A stretch of 64,000 nucleotides of DNA, from assembly GCA_905220665.1 (NCBI GenBank), contig CAJNAR010000163.1:62001-126000 (forward strand). Direction: 5' to 3'. The position numbers were made by a program, and so were the translations under genes. Below, one piece after another: positions 55,126 to 64,000 of this stretch. Origin of the DNA: Albugo candida. Its lineage: Eukaryota > Oomycota > Peronosporomycetes > Albuginales > Albuginaceae. The notes beneath the pieces were generated by a model. That model had not been told where the DNA came from. It searched no databases and saw only the letters and a program-made list of their open reading frames with translations. The stretch's first letter is position 1. Every line of letters begins with the position of its first letter.

Positions 55126-57183
55126 CTACCAAGCAAGATCAGTCTGTCCGTTACTCGAAGTTTCTTTGGAATCGCAATTTCCACCTCCACAGCCGCCTTC
55201 TGTCTCTGCGTCATCGGCGTCCTGCACAGCGACACGGAATAAGCGATTGCCGAATTTCTTGTACAGCGGCATAATTCCACCACCGGCAAGCAGTCTTTCT
55301 TCGAAAATCGACATTTGGAATCGAAATGTTTTACCACCAATTTCGATCGTTCGGCCTTTCATATTGACAGTGATACTGCTTCCTTCAGTAGCCAATTGAT
55401 AGAATTCTTCATCGGACAATTGAATGCCAACGAGACTAAAGTTTTGGTAATTTCGTGAGAAAATGTACCCAAAGGATCTCGCGATAATCACTTGGACACC
55501 AGCGCCTTTGAGTGCGGTCACAGCTTGCTCTCTGGATGATCCACAACCGAATCCGTGTCCAGCGACGATCACAGTCTGCCCATTTTTCACTTTGTCTCGG
55601 AAATCGGGATTTGTATACAAAAACGCCACTTTTCCAAGTTTTTCGATATCATTTTCAGTGAGATATTCACCCGGCAGAATCGCATCGGTATCGATATTGT
55701 CGCCAAAGACCTGGACGTGACCGGTGATGGAGGCGGTGAATCCAGCTAAATCAGCACATTCATCGTTTTGCGGGGCATTTTCATTTTCCGGAAGCACAAG
55801 TTCAGGCTGAGGCTCCGTAATGTGAATCTTATGAGCGACTTTTTTCGGCATCAGTGATCGAAATCGTTCTTGATCAATCATTTTCAAATAGGGTGTTGGG
55901 TCAGTAACTTGCATTGTGAAACTGGACGCAGCGACAGTCACTGCTGAAGCTAAATTGGCAATGGAGCCTTTCCCCATTCGATTACGATAATTTCGATTCT
56001 GACTGCTAAGCCATACTTCATCAGGCTGGGCGACATCTGCTGCAATTCCAAGACAGAAACTACATCCGGGTGCACCGACAGTGAATCCTGCTTTCTCGTA
56101 AAACTGAAGAAGACCTTCCTTTTTGAGCTTATTGATGATCATTTGGCTTCCTGGAGTCACTCGACGTTGACCTGTGGGAATTGGTTGGAGTCCTTGTGCT
56201 AAACACACTTCCAATACGAGCGCTCCCATAACCAGATCTTCTTCCGCTGTGGTACACGCTCCAATGAAACATCCATCCAATTTCATTCCAACGACTTCAT
56301 GAACGGGTTTCACGTTATCGGGTGACGGGTACAATGCGATTTGGGGGACTAAATGATCCAAATGGATTTGGTGGGTAGCCACATACTCAGCGTCAGGATC
56401 CGCTCGAAAGTACATTGCTTCGTCTTTGTGTGACGAACGCGTGGAAATGTATTCAGCAGTGACTTCATCAGCAGGAAATACGCCAGCAATTCCACCAAAT
56501 TCCGCTGTCATATTACTAATCGCAAAACGAGCATCACACGAAAGCGCTTGGATGTTTCCTCCCCATTCCACGCATCTTCCGATAGCCACTGTATTACATT
56601 TCAATTCGCCCAATGTGTACAGCATGACATCTTTTCCTCCCAAACCGAACGGAGGCGTACCAACAAATTCGATTTTCACGGTCTCTGGTACTTTGATCCA
56701 AGTCTCTCCGGTGACCAGAGGCATCACAACATCCGCTGCTCCCAATCCGATAGCAAATGCTCCAAGTCCTCCACTGCTACAGCTGTGACTATCAGCGCCA
56801 ACAATGATCTGACACGGTAACGCACGCTGACGGAAAAACTCGGTGTGTAAAATGGTCGTGTTGGCGGGTTGGAAATCGACCAAATCGGCTTCTTTGGCAA
56901 AGTCTTCACACACTTTGATCATCATTTGCTGTTTTGGAAGGTGATTGACACGTGGATCGACAGTGTGGTCAACAGCGAGCCAGAATCGATCAGGACGCCA
57001 GATGCGTGGTCGACCCATGTCTTGATATGTCTTGTCCATGGATTTCCATGTGATCTCACAGGCTAAAGTCCATTGGACCTTCACACAGAGCATATCGTTC
57101 GGTTTTACGGATGGTTTGCGCAACCCAAGGCCCCAGTGGGTGAGGATCTTCTCAGGCAACGTCATAGGTCGGCGATTCTCCAT
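55126..57183 (-). CDS. Single-chain aconitase-family hydratase (3-isopropylmalate dehydratase-like)
   Basis: A 685-aa single exon. The catalytic domain (about 10-430) has GADSHSCSSGG near 129 and the three [4Fe-4S] cysteine ligands Cys310 (GACTTAEED), Cys374 and Cys377 (GAPGCSFCLG). The swivel domain follows in the same chain (DNIDTDAILPGEYL, then GFGCGSSREQAV with the active-site Ser/Arg). Known relatives interconvert 2- and 3-isopropylmalate in leucine synthesis or act as homoaconitase; which substrate applies is not visible. No mitochondrial presequence. The C-terminus has an extra Gly/Cys-rich end (EGGCGGGNCDS) outside the family core. Confidence 0.9.
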   Translation of the reverse strand: MENRRPMTLPEKILTHWGLGLRKPSVKPNDMLCVKVQWTLACEITWKSMDKTYQDMGRPRIWRPDRFWLAVDHTVDPRVNHLPKQQMMIKVCEDFAKEADLVDFQPANTTILHTEFFRQRALPCQIIVGADSHSCSSGGLGAFAIGLGAADVVMPLVTGETWIKVPETVKIEFVGTPPFGLGGKDVMLYTLGELKCNTVAIGRCVEWGGNIQALSCDARFAISNMTAEFGGIAGVFPADEVTAEYISTRSSHKDEAMYFRADPDAEYVATHQIHLDHLVPQIALYPSPDNVKPVHEVVGMKLDGCFIGACTTAEEDLVMGALVLEVCLAQGLQPIPTGQRRVTPGSQMIINKLKKEGLLQFYEKAGFTVGAPGCSFCLGIAADVAQPDEVWLSSQNRNYRNRMGKGSIANLASAVTVAASSFTMQVTDPTPYLKMIDQERFRSLMPKKVAHKIHITEPQPELVLPENENAPQNDECADLAGFTASITGHVQVFGDNIDTDAILPGEYLTENDIEKLGKVAFLYTNPDFRDKVKNGQTVIVAGHGFGCGSSREQAVTALKGAGVQVIIARSFGYIFSRNYQNFSLVGIQLSDEEFYQLATEGSSITVNMKGRTIEIGGKTFRFQMSIFEERLLAGGGIMPLYKKFGNRLFRVAVQDADDAETEGGCGGGNCDSKETSSNGQTDLAW

Positions 57184-57324
57184 GGTTCAGTCTTGGAAAG
57201 AGCAAATTTGGTTCTTGAGGAAGGGAGAGGAATGAATGGCTCCGTAGAGGGAGATGTGGATGTGACAGGAAGGTCGCAGCAAGAAGTATGCTTTTTTACG
57301 CAAAAGTGCGATGAACGCGCTCTA

Positions 57325-58361
57325 TTAATGTCGCAACATTCGATATTCTTCATAAAGATGGTTTATTGCGACATTTGCATAAAGATCCGATCGAGTCGGC
57401 TTTCGATTATGGATTGTCTCAAAATTGATGCGCCAGGTATGGAGCTTTTCTTCGATTTGAACGAGTCTTTCCTTTTGGGTGAAAGTCTCTTCTGGCGCTT
57501 CTTTAAGCATTGGCTGACAAAAAACGCGCATGATTTCCTGCTCAGAGATATGTTTCCCACAAATTGATTTTGTCATCTGTGTGGGATGGGATTGGATCGT
57601 TAGTGGTTTGTTGGGCAATGTAGAGTCGGACAAACCTTAAGGAGGAGTTGTTCTTGGCCTTGCAATCCAATGGGAAGGAGAAGACCTCCGCCTGGTTTGA
57701 GTAGTGGGAGGAAATCCTGTCTGCTGGTTTTCGTCGGTAATGCGTAGCCAATATGAATACAATCAAAAGTGTTGGAAGAAAATGACGTCTGTCCATTGCT
57801 ATTTAGAAATTGGAGGTCTGAGTCTGAGACTGAGTCGAAAAAAGTTTGGGCGATATATGACGATTTTTGTACGAGATTAGGAACAATATCGATGCCAACT
57901 ACATTTCCCGTGGTTCCTACGAGCTGTGCCATGCAGACGGAAAGGTATCCTGTCCCGCATCCAAGATCCAACGCCGAAGCTCCCGGCTTCAAATGCGGTT
58001 CGAGCGCACATAATATCTGAGCGTGATGCTGCGGCGTCGACATCGTAGCTATTTTGCCGATGGGAATTGGGCGGTTTTTATATACATCTTGCTTGGAGAC
58101 GTTTTCAGGTGCGAAATGCGCTCGATCTACTCTCCGGAGTACAGTTTCAATGTTGGAGCCTTTCAGAATCAGATTGGTCCTAAGAAGACTATCGACGAGG
58201 GTTTGCTGACATGTGCCTCCAACTTCGTGCCCAATAATGGCACTACAGCCTGTTAGACTTTGTACTGATCAAGAAAGCCTTCCATACCTCAAAAGAAGTT
58301 CCGGAGAAACGTTGGCTACTCCGCTGAACAATCGTTTCGCGGCGATCCGTTGCGTAGCCAT
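57325..58361 (-). CDS. Protein-L-isoaspartate O-methyltransferase with C-terminal extension
   Basis: Exons 58361-58288, 58242-57636 and 57576-57325, introns 45 and 59 bp; 310 aa. It repairs isoaspartyl residues using S-adenosylmethionine. The N-terminus MATQRIAAKRLFSGVANVSP looks like an organellar presequence. The family core shows VDRAHFAPEN, IATMSTPQHHAQILCALEPH, the SAM motif LDLGCGTGYLSVCMAQLVG and PLLKPGGGLLLPIGLQGQEQ. After the second intron a helical extension of about 80 residues (EEKLHTWRINFETIHNRKPT..) replaces the usual short beta end. It resembles the W-x2-F-x3-H/N-R-x-P helix pair seen in Sld2/FAM13-like proteins, by eye only. It ends 142 bp upstream of the aconitase gene in the same direction. 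Confidence 0.87.
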
Positions 58362-58654
58362 TCAAAATCAGATAATGGATCAGATCTGAGTCATTGCTGG
58401 CGTTGTGTGGTTCACCACTGTTAAGTGAATCGCTACATCCCTATAAGGAACTAAATTTTATTTATGTGAGTCGGAAGACACACTACATTCGCTCTAAATA
58501 AGGTCATTGTTTGCAATACAGCTTTTCTTCCGAATTTGCTTGTCGAAGTGCGCGCGTGTATTTGAGCAAAAGCTGTGATTGCGACGTATCAGAGCTTGCA
58601 AGTGATCTACTCAACATCCAATCAGATTTCAGTAACTCCACTTTTCGTAAGAAC

Positions 58655-59839
58655 TTACAGAATGTACGGTTCCAATTGGGTAAGAGTCCATTTCGATTGA
58701 AACGCGAATAACGCTTGGAAGCGAGATTTTGGATCAGCTGGAAGAGTATTCTCGGGAAGGTATACTGCGTAGTCGCGCTGTTTGATTGATTGGATGACAG
58801 CTAGTCCTCGAAGCATGTGAGTATCGACGTGAACTTGATCGGGAACTCGAATTTTCCATTTGTTCATAAAGGTGTCCAATGAGATGGAGACAAACGCATT
58901 CGGTCGAATTAATGTTCCATCACCGAATTTAGTGGATGCAACTTCCTTAAATATTTGTTCCGCACAAAATAGCGCAATTTTATTTTTATCCAAGCAAAAT
59001 GCTTGATCGATCTCGAATGTGTCGATACTTTGGCCATACATTCCGACACATTGTCGAAGGATCAAAAGCGATTCCTGGACGACAGATTGAAGCTGACGTA
59101 ATGAGATACCGACATTGAATGGATCCCAATCATTCTGAGAGATTGCGTGCAGAATATCTTCAAAAATACGTTCTTGAAAAGGAGGCTCCAAAATTGTCCA
59201 ATTCCCTGAGATAAATTATTGCAATAAATTTTTGACCAAAGTCCAGATTTATTACCTCCATCCTCAAACGCATGCAACCGAGCTAAATGATGCCGTATTT
59301 CACTCTCGCTGGCTCTTAATAGCAGCATCAAGTCTTTCATGCAATAGTGTCTGCCCGATTTACTCTGTTTTCCAGCCGATTTCCCGGTTAGCGGGGCTTC
59401 CATCAAAAGCGCTTGTAAATGAGCGATATCAAGCTTCCTGCACTCAAGCTTTCAGGAATTATAATAAGTTCGGTAGTGCAACATGAATGATTTTCCTACC
59501 GCGTAATGAAAATTGGTACAACTTTGAATCATTATAATATTACCAATTGTCAATTTTTTGTCGACATTCCAGTGGTTGTGCGATATCAAAAGACGTGCGT
59601 TAGATGTGGTCTCTTTGACAATAGTGTATGAAGCTTTGGAGGTGCATAACACTGCGCGTTCTTCCGGCGCTCCAATGATAGAGACACTGAGCGCAACGAT
59701 AGGATTACAATATGTTGGTTGTTGCCAGAACGAACCTTTCACCCGATAGAAGATTGACTTCCGTGTCAGGATCGAGTTCCAAAAGGCAAAAATCGCTGGA
59801 GGAGCATTTCGGCGCTGTTACTAAAGTATCAATGGTCAT
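58655..59839 (-). CDS. DCC1: Sister chromatid cohesion protein DCC1
   Basis: Exons 59839-59736, 59686-59500, 59448-59256 and 59205-58655, with 49-51 bp introns; 344 aa. DCC1 with CTF8 and CTF18 forms the alternative clamp loader that supports cohesion. Family traits in order: GAPEERAVLCTSKASYTI, TSNARLLIS, ECRKLDIAHLQALL, LMLLLRASESEIRHHLARLH, NWTILEPPFQERIFEDIL and the C-terminal IRVPDQVHVDTHMLRGLAVI with RFQALFAFQSKWTLTQLEPY. The donor of intron 1 (gttcgt) was preferred because it restores phase and the SGE-x-VSIIGAPEE spacing. Confidence 0.87.
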
Positions 59840-59975
59840 GAGGTCGTTAAGTACGGAATGATGTCCAACACGATTGCATTCTCTTAATGAATTATATCTC
59901 GAAGGGTGCTAACAAAACATTCGCTTAGGTACGTAAATGCTTCACTAAGTACGTAATGGGACGCTTCAGTCTGTC

Positions 59976-61471
59976 TCAGTTATCGAGTGAGCCGTAAGAA
60001 TGTCCCGCAGGATCAATTCGTCTTCGGGCTTCTTGGTCGGCAATTGGCTGATACTCGGTCATATATTCCCGACGCACGCGATCGCGTTCTGTCTTGTTTG
60101 GTGTCCGCCGAGCGATCTCAGCCGCTTTTAATGCATTGCGAGTGATCAATGGGCTCTGTGATAGTGTGGTGGAAATCAAATTGACAGACGTTCGAATAGG
60201 TGTGAGAGCTTCTTCGATCGGTTCAAAGTACGCAAAGCAAGGCAGGCGGATTGTTCCATTATAAATAGCCGTGCCAGATAACAGTACCATCATTCCGAAC
60301 AGTTGCAACCAGCTCCATGTGGTCCACGCTTCTCCAAAGAATCCATTTGTGAATGAATAAAATAACAACAGATCCGTTCCCCAAACTGTGATTGGCCGAA
60401 AATTGTCCAGGATCGCATGCCAAATGGAATTCAGTAAATATGTCACGGAGACTGCCAAAACGTTGAACGACAACACAAAGAGTAGATAGACCACGATCAA
60501 TGTTTGAGCTAGAGAGCTGTTTGACAGCATTTCGAATGCATCGTCGAATCGCTCACAAGAGCCTAAATCAGATCCCGGAAGCAAATACGCGATTGGATAA
60601 ACGATAAAAGTCGTGATAAGGACTCCCCAAATGCCTTCCATACCAACAACAACAAGAGGTGGGGCATTCTCTCCATCGTTCATAAGCTTTTCCTCGAAGA
60701 CGTATTGGTACGCTTGCACGACACAGCTCAGTATGATCATCAGCACACCAAATCCGGGTGTCTCGGTCCGAGTATTGATCTGATCTTCTGTATCTGCAAA
60801 GGATGTGATCCCAATTATCAGGGCCGCCACTGTATTCAAACCGACTCCAATCCACATATACCCATGCAACTTATCTTTGAGCATAAAAACTTTCAAAAGC
60901 GCCACAAAAATGATAACGGTGCATTTCAAAAGCTGAAAGACGCTCACTGTCACATACATGAGACCAATGTTGGCGAACCAAGTAGCTATGAGGTCGAATA
61001 AGGCTGGAAATGCCAGTAGGAAATATGTTCTACGAGGAATCCGATACCGAAATTTCACTGGAAGAAAATATTATTTCATAACAGCTGCATATCAGATAGG
61101 ATACACGTTCGAACGTACATGGCCTTGAAGACGGACGGCTCCATTTACGTTCGACGTGCCATCGATACACCCAGTGAATCGGTAGGGCAAACACCATTGC
61201 TAGAAACATAAGCCAGGTCTGGAAAATGGGTTTTTCAAACTTTTTCAATTCCCCACTGAGTCCGATAGAATCAATATTATATAAAACCTATCAGAAAGGT
61301 ATCAGCAAAAACAATGGCCACAGCGCGGCGTAACGTTACTTTAGCAATTCTACAAATTGATACAATCAGATACTGATTCGTAGAAAGCAGTGCATGCACT
61401 TACAGCGTGGTTCCAGTACCGGTGACCAAGCCGAGCCCAAACACAAGCGCTTCTTTAGCGCCACAAGACAT
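59976..61471 (-). CDS. SLC35F6-type multi-pass transporter
   Basis: Exons 61471-61404, 61349-61340 (only 10 nt), 61287-61119 and 61057-59976; 442 aa. The drug/metabolite transporter fold is evident: about ten hydrophobic spans, the KPIFQTWLMFLAMVF segment, FPALFDLIATWFANIGLMYV, YVTVSVFQLLKCTVIIFVAL, the YQYVFEEKLMN motif typical of SLC35F-type proteins and PLVVVGMEGIWG. The C-terminal 80 residues are polar. The microexon is required: skipping it breaks the frame, and including it gives a continuous first helix and loop (TTLIAKVLYNIDSIGLSG). Substrate unknown; membranes of Golgi, lysosome or mitochondrion are possible. Confidence 0.85.
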
Positions 61472-61575
61472 CTTTCCGGTAAATTACGGAACGGCGTCTA
61501 AATAATCGATGTAAATCACTGGGAGGGAGTACCGTATCTGGTATATAAATTAACCGATATATTAACGGATACGAT

Positions 61576-62675
61576 TTATCGCTGCATATGGAATTGATAC
61601 GAAGGAATGACGGTTGCGTTCGTGTAGGGCCCGATTCCGAGAATATTGCTGCTTGTATTGACGTTGGATAGCGTCACAATCTCCTCGTCAGAATATTCGG
61701 GAATAGCTTCGTATTTCTCTTTCACATTCGTCTCTCTATTTCCCCAAAGCGACAGCAATAAAGAGTACAGTACAGCTAATTCCAATAAGTGTTTGGAAGC
61801 CACAAGAAGCCACCACCATTTCGCTGGAAAAAAGAATCCAACATGAGTACATGTGCAGATTACATCGACGAGCGAATACGCTGTAAGCATTGAATTCCCA
61901 ACCAAATAGAATGCGCAAATAAAAGTTGCCCAAGCGATCGATTTGATCCGATCTGTTGTGTCGACTTGAGCCACTTCCAGAAATGCTCGCAAGACTTGTT
62001 TCATTCGATACGAATATACAATCATTGCAATTAGTGAGCCAAATGAAAATAAGCAAATCAGAGTGTGGTTCATTGTTAATAAACCACAAGAATCAATCGA
62101 GTCGGTAAAGAACAATATCAGTGCGATAAGTTCGATTGTGAACATAGCGCCCACTATAGCGGAAAAGTATCGAAATGGGTATAATCGAATACTTTCATGC
62201 AACACGAGACGACGAAGCATGTGCGCCCAATAGACCACAATCAGTATAAAGATACTGTACATGAGCATATTCCCCAGCATTTCCATCACTTCAGCTACCA
62301 GCGCTTCCACCCATCCGTGATCGCCCACGTGTACTTTGGCAGGCTTATACGTGACAGAATGTACCCCATAAGGACTTGCAAACCACAGTGTCCGTACGAG
62401 CGATGTCAAGCACATAAGTAGATAGAAGACAATCGTAGCTTTCTGTCGCACAGCGGAATGATAATGAATTGTGAAGGCCCAAGCAGCAAATAAGCAAGCG
62501 ATCGCATAGGTTATAGCTAAGATCGTATCGACTTGGCGGTACTGAAAATCAAGGTGTATTACCGGTACTACATAATGACGGTGACACGTGTACTTGATTC
62601 TTGTATCGAAACATGCGTACCTTTTGCTTGCGTTTGATTTAAAGTTGCCGGTGACGCACTTTGCGCTGCATCCAT
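61576..62675 (-). CDS. Seven-helix membrane protein, THH1/TOM1/TOM3-like
   Basis: Exon 1 62675-62621, intron 62620-62568 (gtacgc..atgtag), exon 2 62567-61576; 348 aa. Start MDAAQSASPATLNQTQAK, then seven hydrophobic spans (for example TILAITYAIACLFAAWAFTI, KATIVFYLLMCLTSLVRTLW, HTLICLFSFGSLIAMIVYSY, WLLVASKHLLELAVLYSLLL). The layout and the LVRTLWF segment after helix 2 match the THH1/TOM1 domain family found in plants and stramenopiles. The tail is acidic with two Tyr-containing sequences (KYEAIPEYSDEE). Confidence 0.78.
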
Positions 62676-62771
62676 TCGTAATGTGTAAGTGTGGTAAAAC
62701 GTAAAGCGAACTTACAAAAAACAAGACATTGTTACAACTTAATAACGCCTAAGTGTTACATGTCCACACTG

Positions 62772-63635
62772 TTAAGTGTCCACAGCTTGACGGAGTACCT
62801 CTTTCCACGAATGGAAATCTCTGCTGTTTGAGGGGCGTAAGGTGACTTTACTTGTATGCTGTTTACCTTCCGAGGTTTCTATTACAAATGTGCGTTTCGC
62901 TTCATCAATTTCAATTCCGCTTACATAAACCCGTGACAGTGGGACGGCCCACGCGTCTTCCGAATCGTAAAACGTGATAAGGGTACCTTGTAACACACAA
63001 TAATGTTTTTTCGCAGGTTTATTGATCATAGAATTCACTTCCACCCAGCCACTTTTATCAATCAAGTTCGAGTGAAAATCAAGCTCAGAATCTGAGTAGC
63101 CAATTGATGACGACGCTGTGCTTGTCGAAGAATTGTTCATGGTTTCTTGTCGCTGGGCATATTGAGCTGCTTCCAAGAGTCGTTCTATCCATTGAGTACA
63201 AACTTGCTCGTTCTTGGCACGCAAGTCGACAACTGTACCGGAAACTCCATACACCTTAAATGCGATTTTCGATTTTCGCGAACGCTCTACGTGAGCAACA
63301 CGCACTACACCGGATGGTGTGGAATCGTCAGTACCGTTTAATAAACTCTCTCCTCCAAGTGGAACCAACGGCGAATCTGTGACGAATTGGCTTGCAGCAA
63401 ATTTATCATAATACGATAATAATACGCCTTCCAGTATGAAATGCTGGTTCTTCCATCGAGCTAATCGACCTGATTTCTTCCATAGCCAACCATGGAATCG
63501 GTCCGCACCACTTTTTCGCTGCCAGGCGACACTTGCAAAGCTCTGTGTCGCCTGCACAAGTAGCTCGACCTCCACGTTCAAGGCGTCCATACTGCTGTTC
63601 AGCTTGCGTGGCTTAACCTGTTTGCTGTGACTCAT
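62772..63635 (-). CDS. Tandem PH-domain protein
   Basis: A 287-aa single exon. PH domain 1 (about 47-157): FHGWLWKKSGRLARWKNQHF, YYDKF, and the closing Trp helix VCTQWIERLLEAA. PH domain 2 (about 195-286): KSGWVEVNSMINKPAKKHYC, LITFYDSED and HSWKEVLRQAVD. The two are linked by a Ser-rich segment (NNSSTSTASSSIGYSDSE). Basic residues in the first loops of both domains could bind phosphoinositides. No other domain; likely a membrane-recruited adaptor. Confidence 0.88.
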   Translation of the reverse strand: MSHSKQVKPRKLNSSMDALNVEVELLVQATQSFASVAWQRKSGADRFHGWLWKKSGRLARWKNQHFILEGVLLSYYDKFAASQFVTDSPLVPLGGESLLNGTDDSTPSGVVRVAHVERSRKSKIAFKVYGVSGTVVDLRAKNEQVCTQWIERLLEAAQYAQRQETMNNSSTSTASSSIGYSDSELDFHSNLIDKSGWVEVNSMINKPAKKHYCVLQGTLITFYDSEDAWAVPLSRVYVSGIEIDEAKRTFVIETSEGKQHTSKVTLRPSNSRDFHSWKEVLRQAVDT

Positions 63636-64000
63636 ATTGCCCGCACTTAACGAACGCTTTAGTGGAATGAATCCCCACTTGCTCGAAAGTATGAATGAGC
63701 GTGCTATAGTATGTTTGTATAAGAGCCGAATTACGTGAACCGATTTTCAGTACAAATAGGTTTTTACTGACAACTTGTGGATTTTAAGCAAGTGGCAAAC
63801 ACGCAAGTCACAACACGTAAGATTACTGTGTAAACTATCATCTGATTGCTACATTTATTCCACATATCGTAAAACCCTAAGCGCACATAAACTTGACACA
63901 AAATAGAGCCTCCCATCTGTTAGTTCGTTCTTTTCCAGTAGAGCGTTGCCACTACGATTTTATACAAAACGTTGACAACAAAGAGAGAGTCTGAGCAAAT
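63636..64000. other. Upstream region of the PH gene, nothing recognised
   Basis: The last 365 bp contain no supported ORF. They include the promoter of the PH-domain gene. Confidence 0.5.

Noticed and set aside
1..64000. tRNA, rRNA or intact transposon genes
   Set aside because: None was recognised by eye; no reverse transcriptase, integrase or transposase motif was seen. Small RNA genes could have been missed without a covariance search.

Overview
The window looks like a compact eukaryotic nuclear genome, most likely an oomycete, possibly a biotroph of the white-rust (Albugo) type. This is inference from gene content: secreted cutinases, a MYCBPAP-like protein that suggests a flagellated stage, a THH1/TOM1-like membrane protein, an MHYT-domain protein and a fused LeuC/LeuD-type aconitase. 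Introns are mostly 45-61 bp with GT..AG ends, and some neighbouring genes are only tens of bases apart. Almost every multi-exon gene had to be assembled across frames. The exon models rest on splice motifs, phase and family similarity read by eye.

Region 1 (1 to about 13.2 kb) is gene-poor. It holds the 3' part of a possible secreted-protein gene, a two-exon small secreted protein gene near 10.5 kb with decayed coding-like sequence after it, and two decayed paralogous blocks (about 4.9-6.7 and 12.1-12.95 kb) with ankyrin-like traces. I see nothing supportable in the rest.

Region 2 (about 13.2-25.7 kb) is the striking accessory locus. It is a tandem array of five 2.2-kb units plus a decayed sixth. 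Each unit carries a plus-strand candidate effector gene (short signal-peptide exon, variable middle, conserved C-terminus) convergent with a minus-strand secreted cutinase. Two unit types alternate, and a 4.4-kb dimer was duplicated almost unchanged; one cutinase copy is broken by a single-base deletion. The intergenic spacers carry remnants of the 5' end of the adjacent PRP28/DDX23 helicase gene, which hints at how the array arose.

Region 3 (26-64 kb) is gene-dense housekeeping sequence: PRP28/DDX23 splicing helicase; MHYT membrane protein; alpha/beta hydrolase; probable organellar protein; a 1,537-aa MYCBPAP-like protein with a degenerate phosphoglycerate-kinase-like C-terminus; a 1,133-aa protein with two complete MAP kinase domains and two WW domains; tRNA 2'-phosphotransferase; SFT2-like protein; PX-domain protein; glucokinase with a C-terminal hydrophobic tail; several lineage-restricted unknowns; AK6/Fap7; fused aconitase/isopropylmalate isomerase; PIMT with a C-terminal extension; DCC1 cohesion factor; SLC35F-type transporter with a 10-nt microexon; THH1/TOM1-like protein; and a tandem PH-domain protein.
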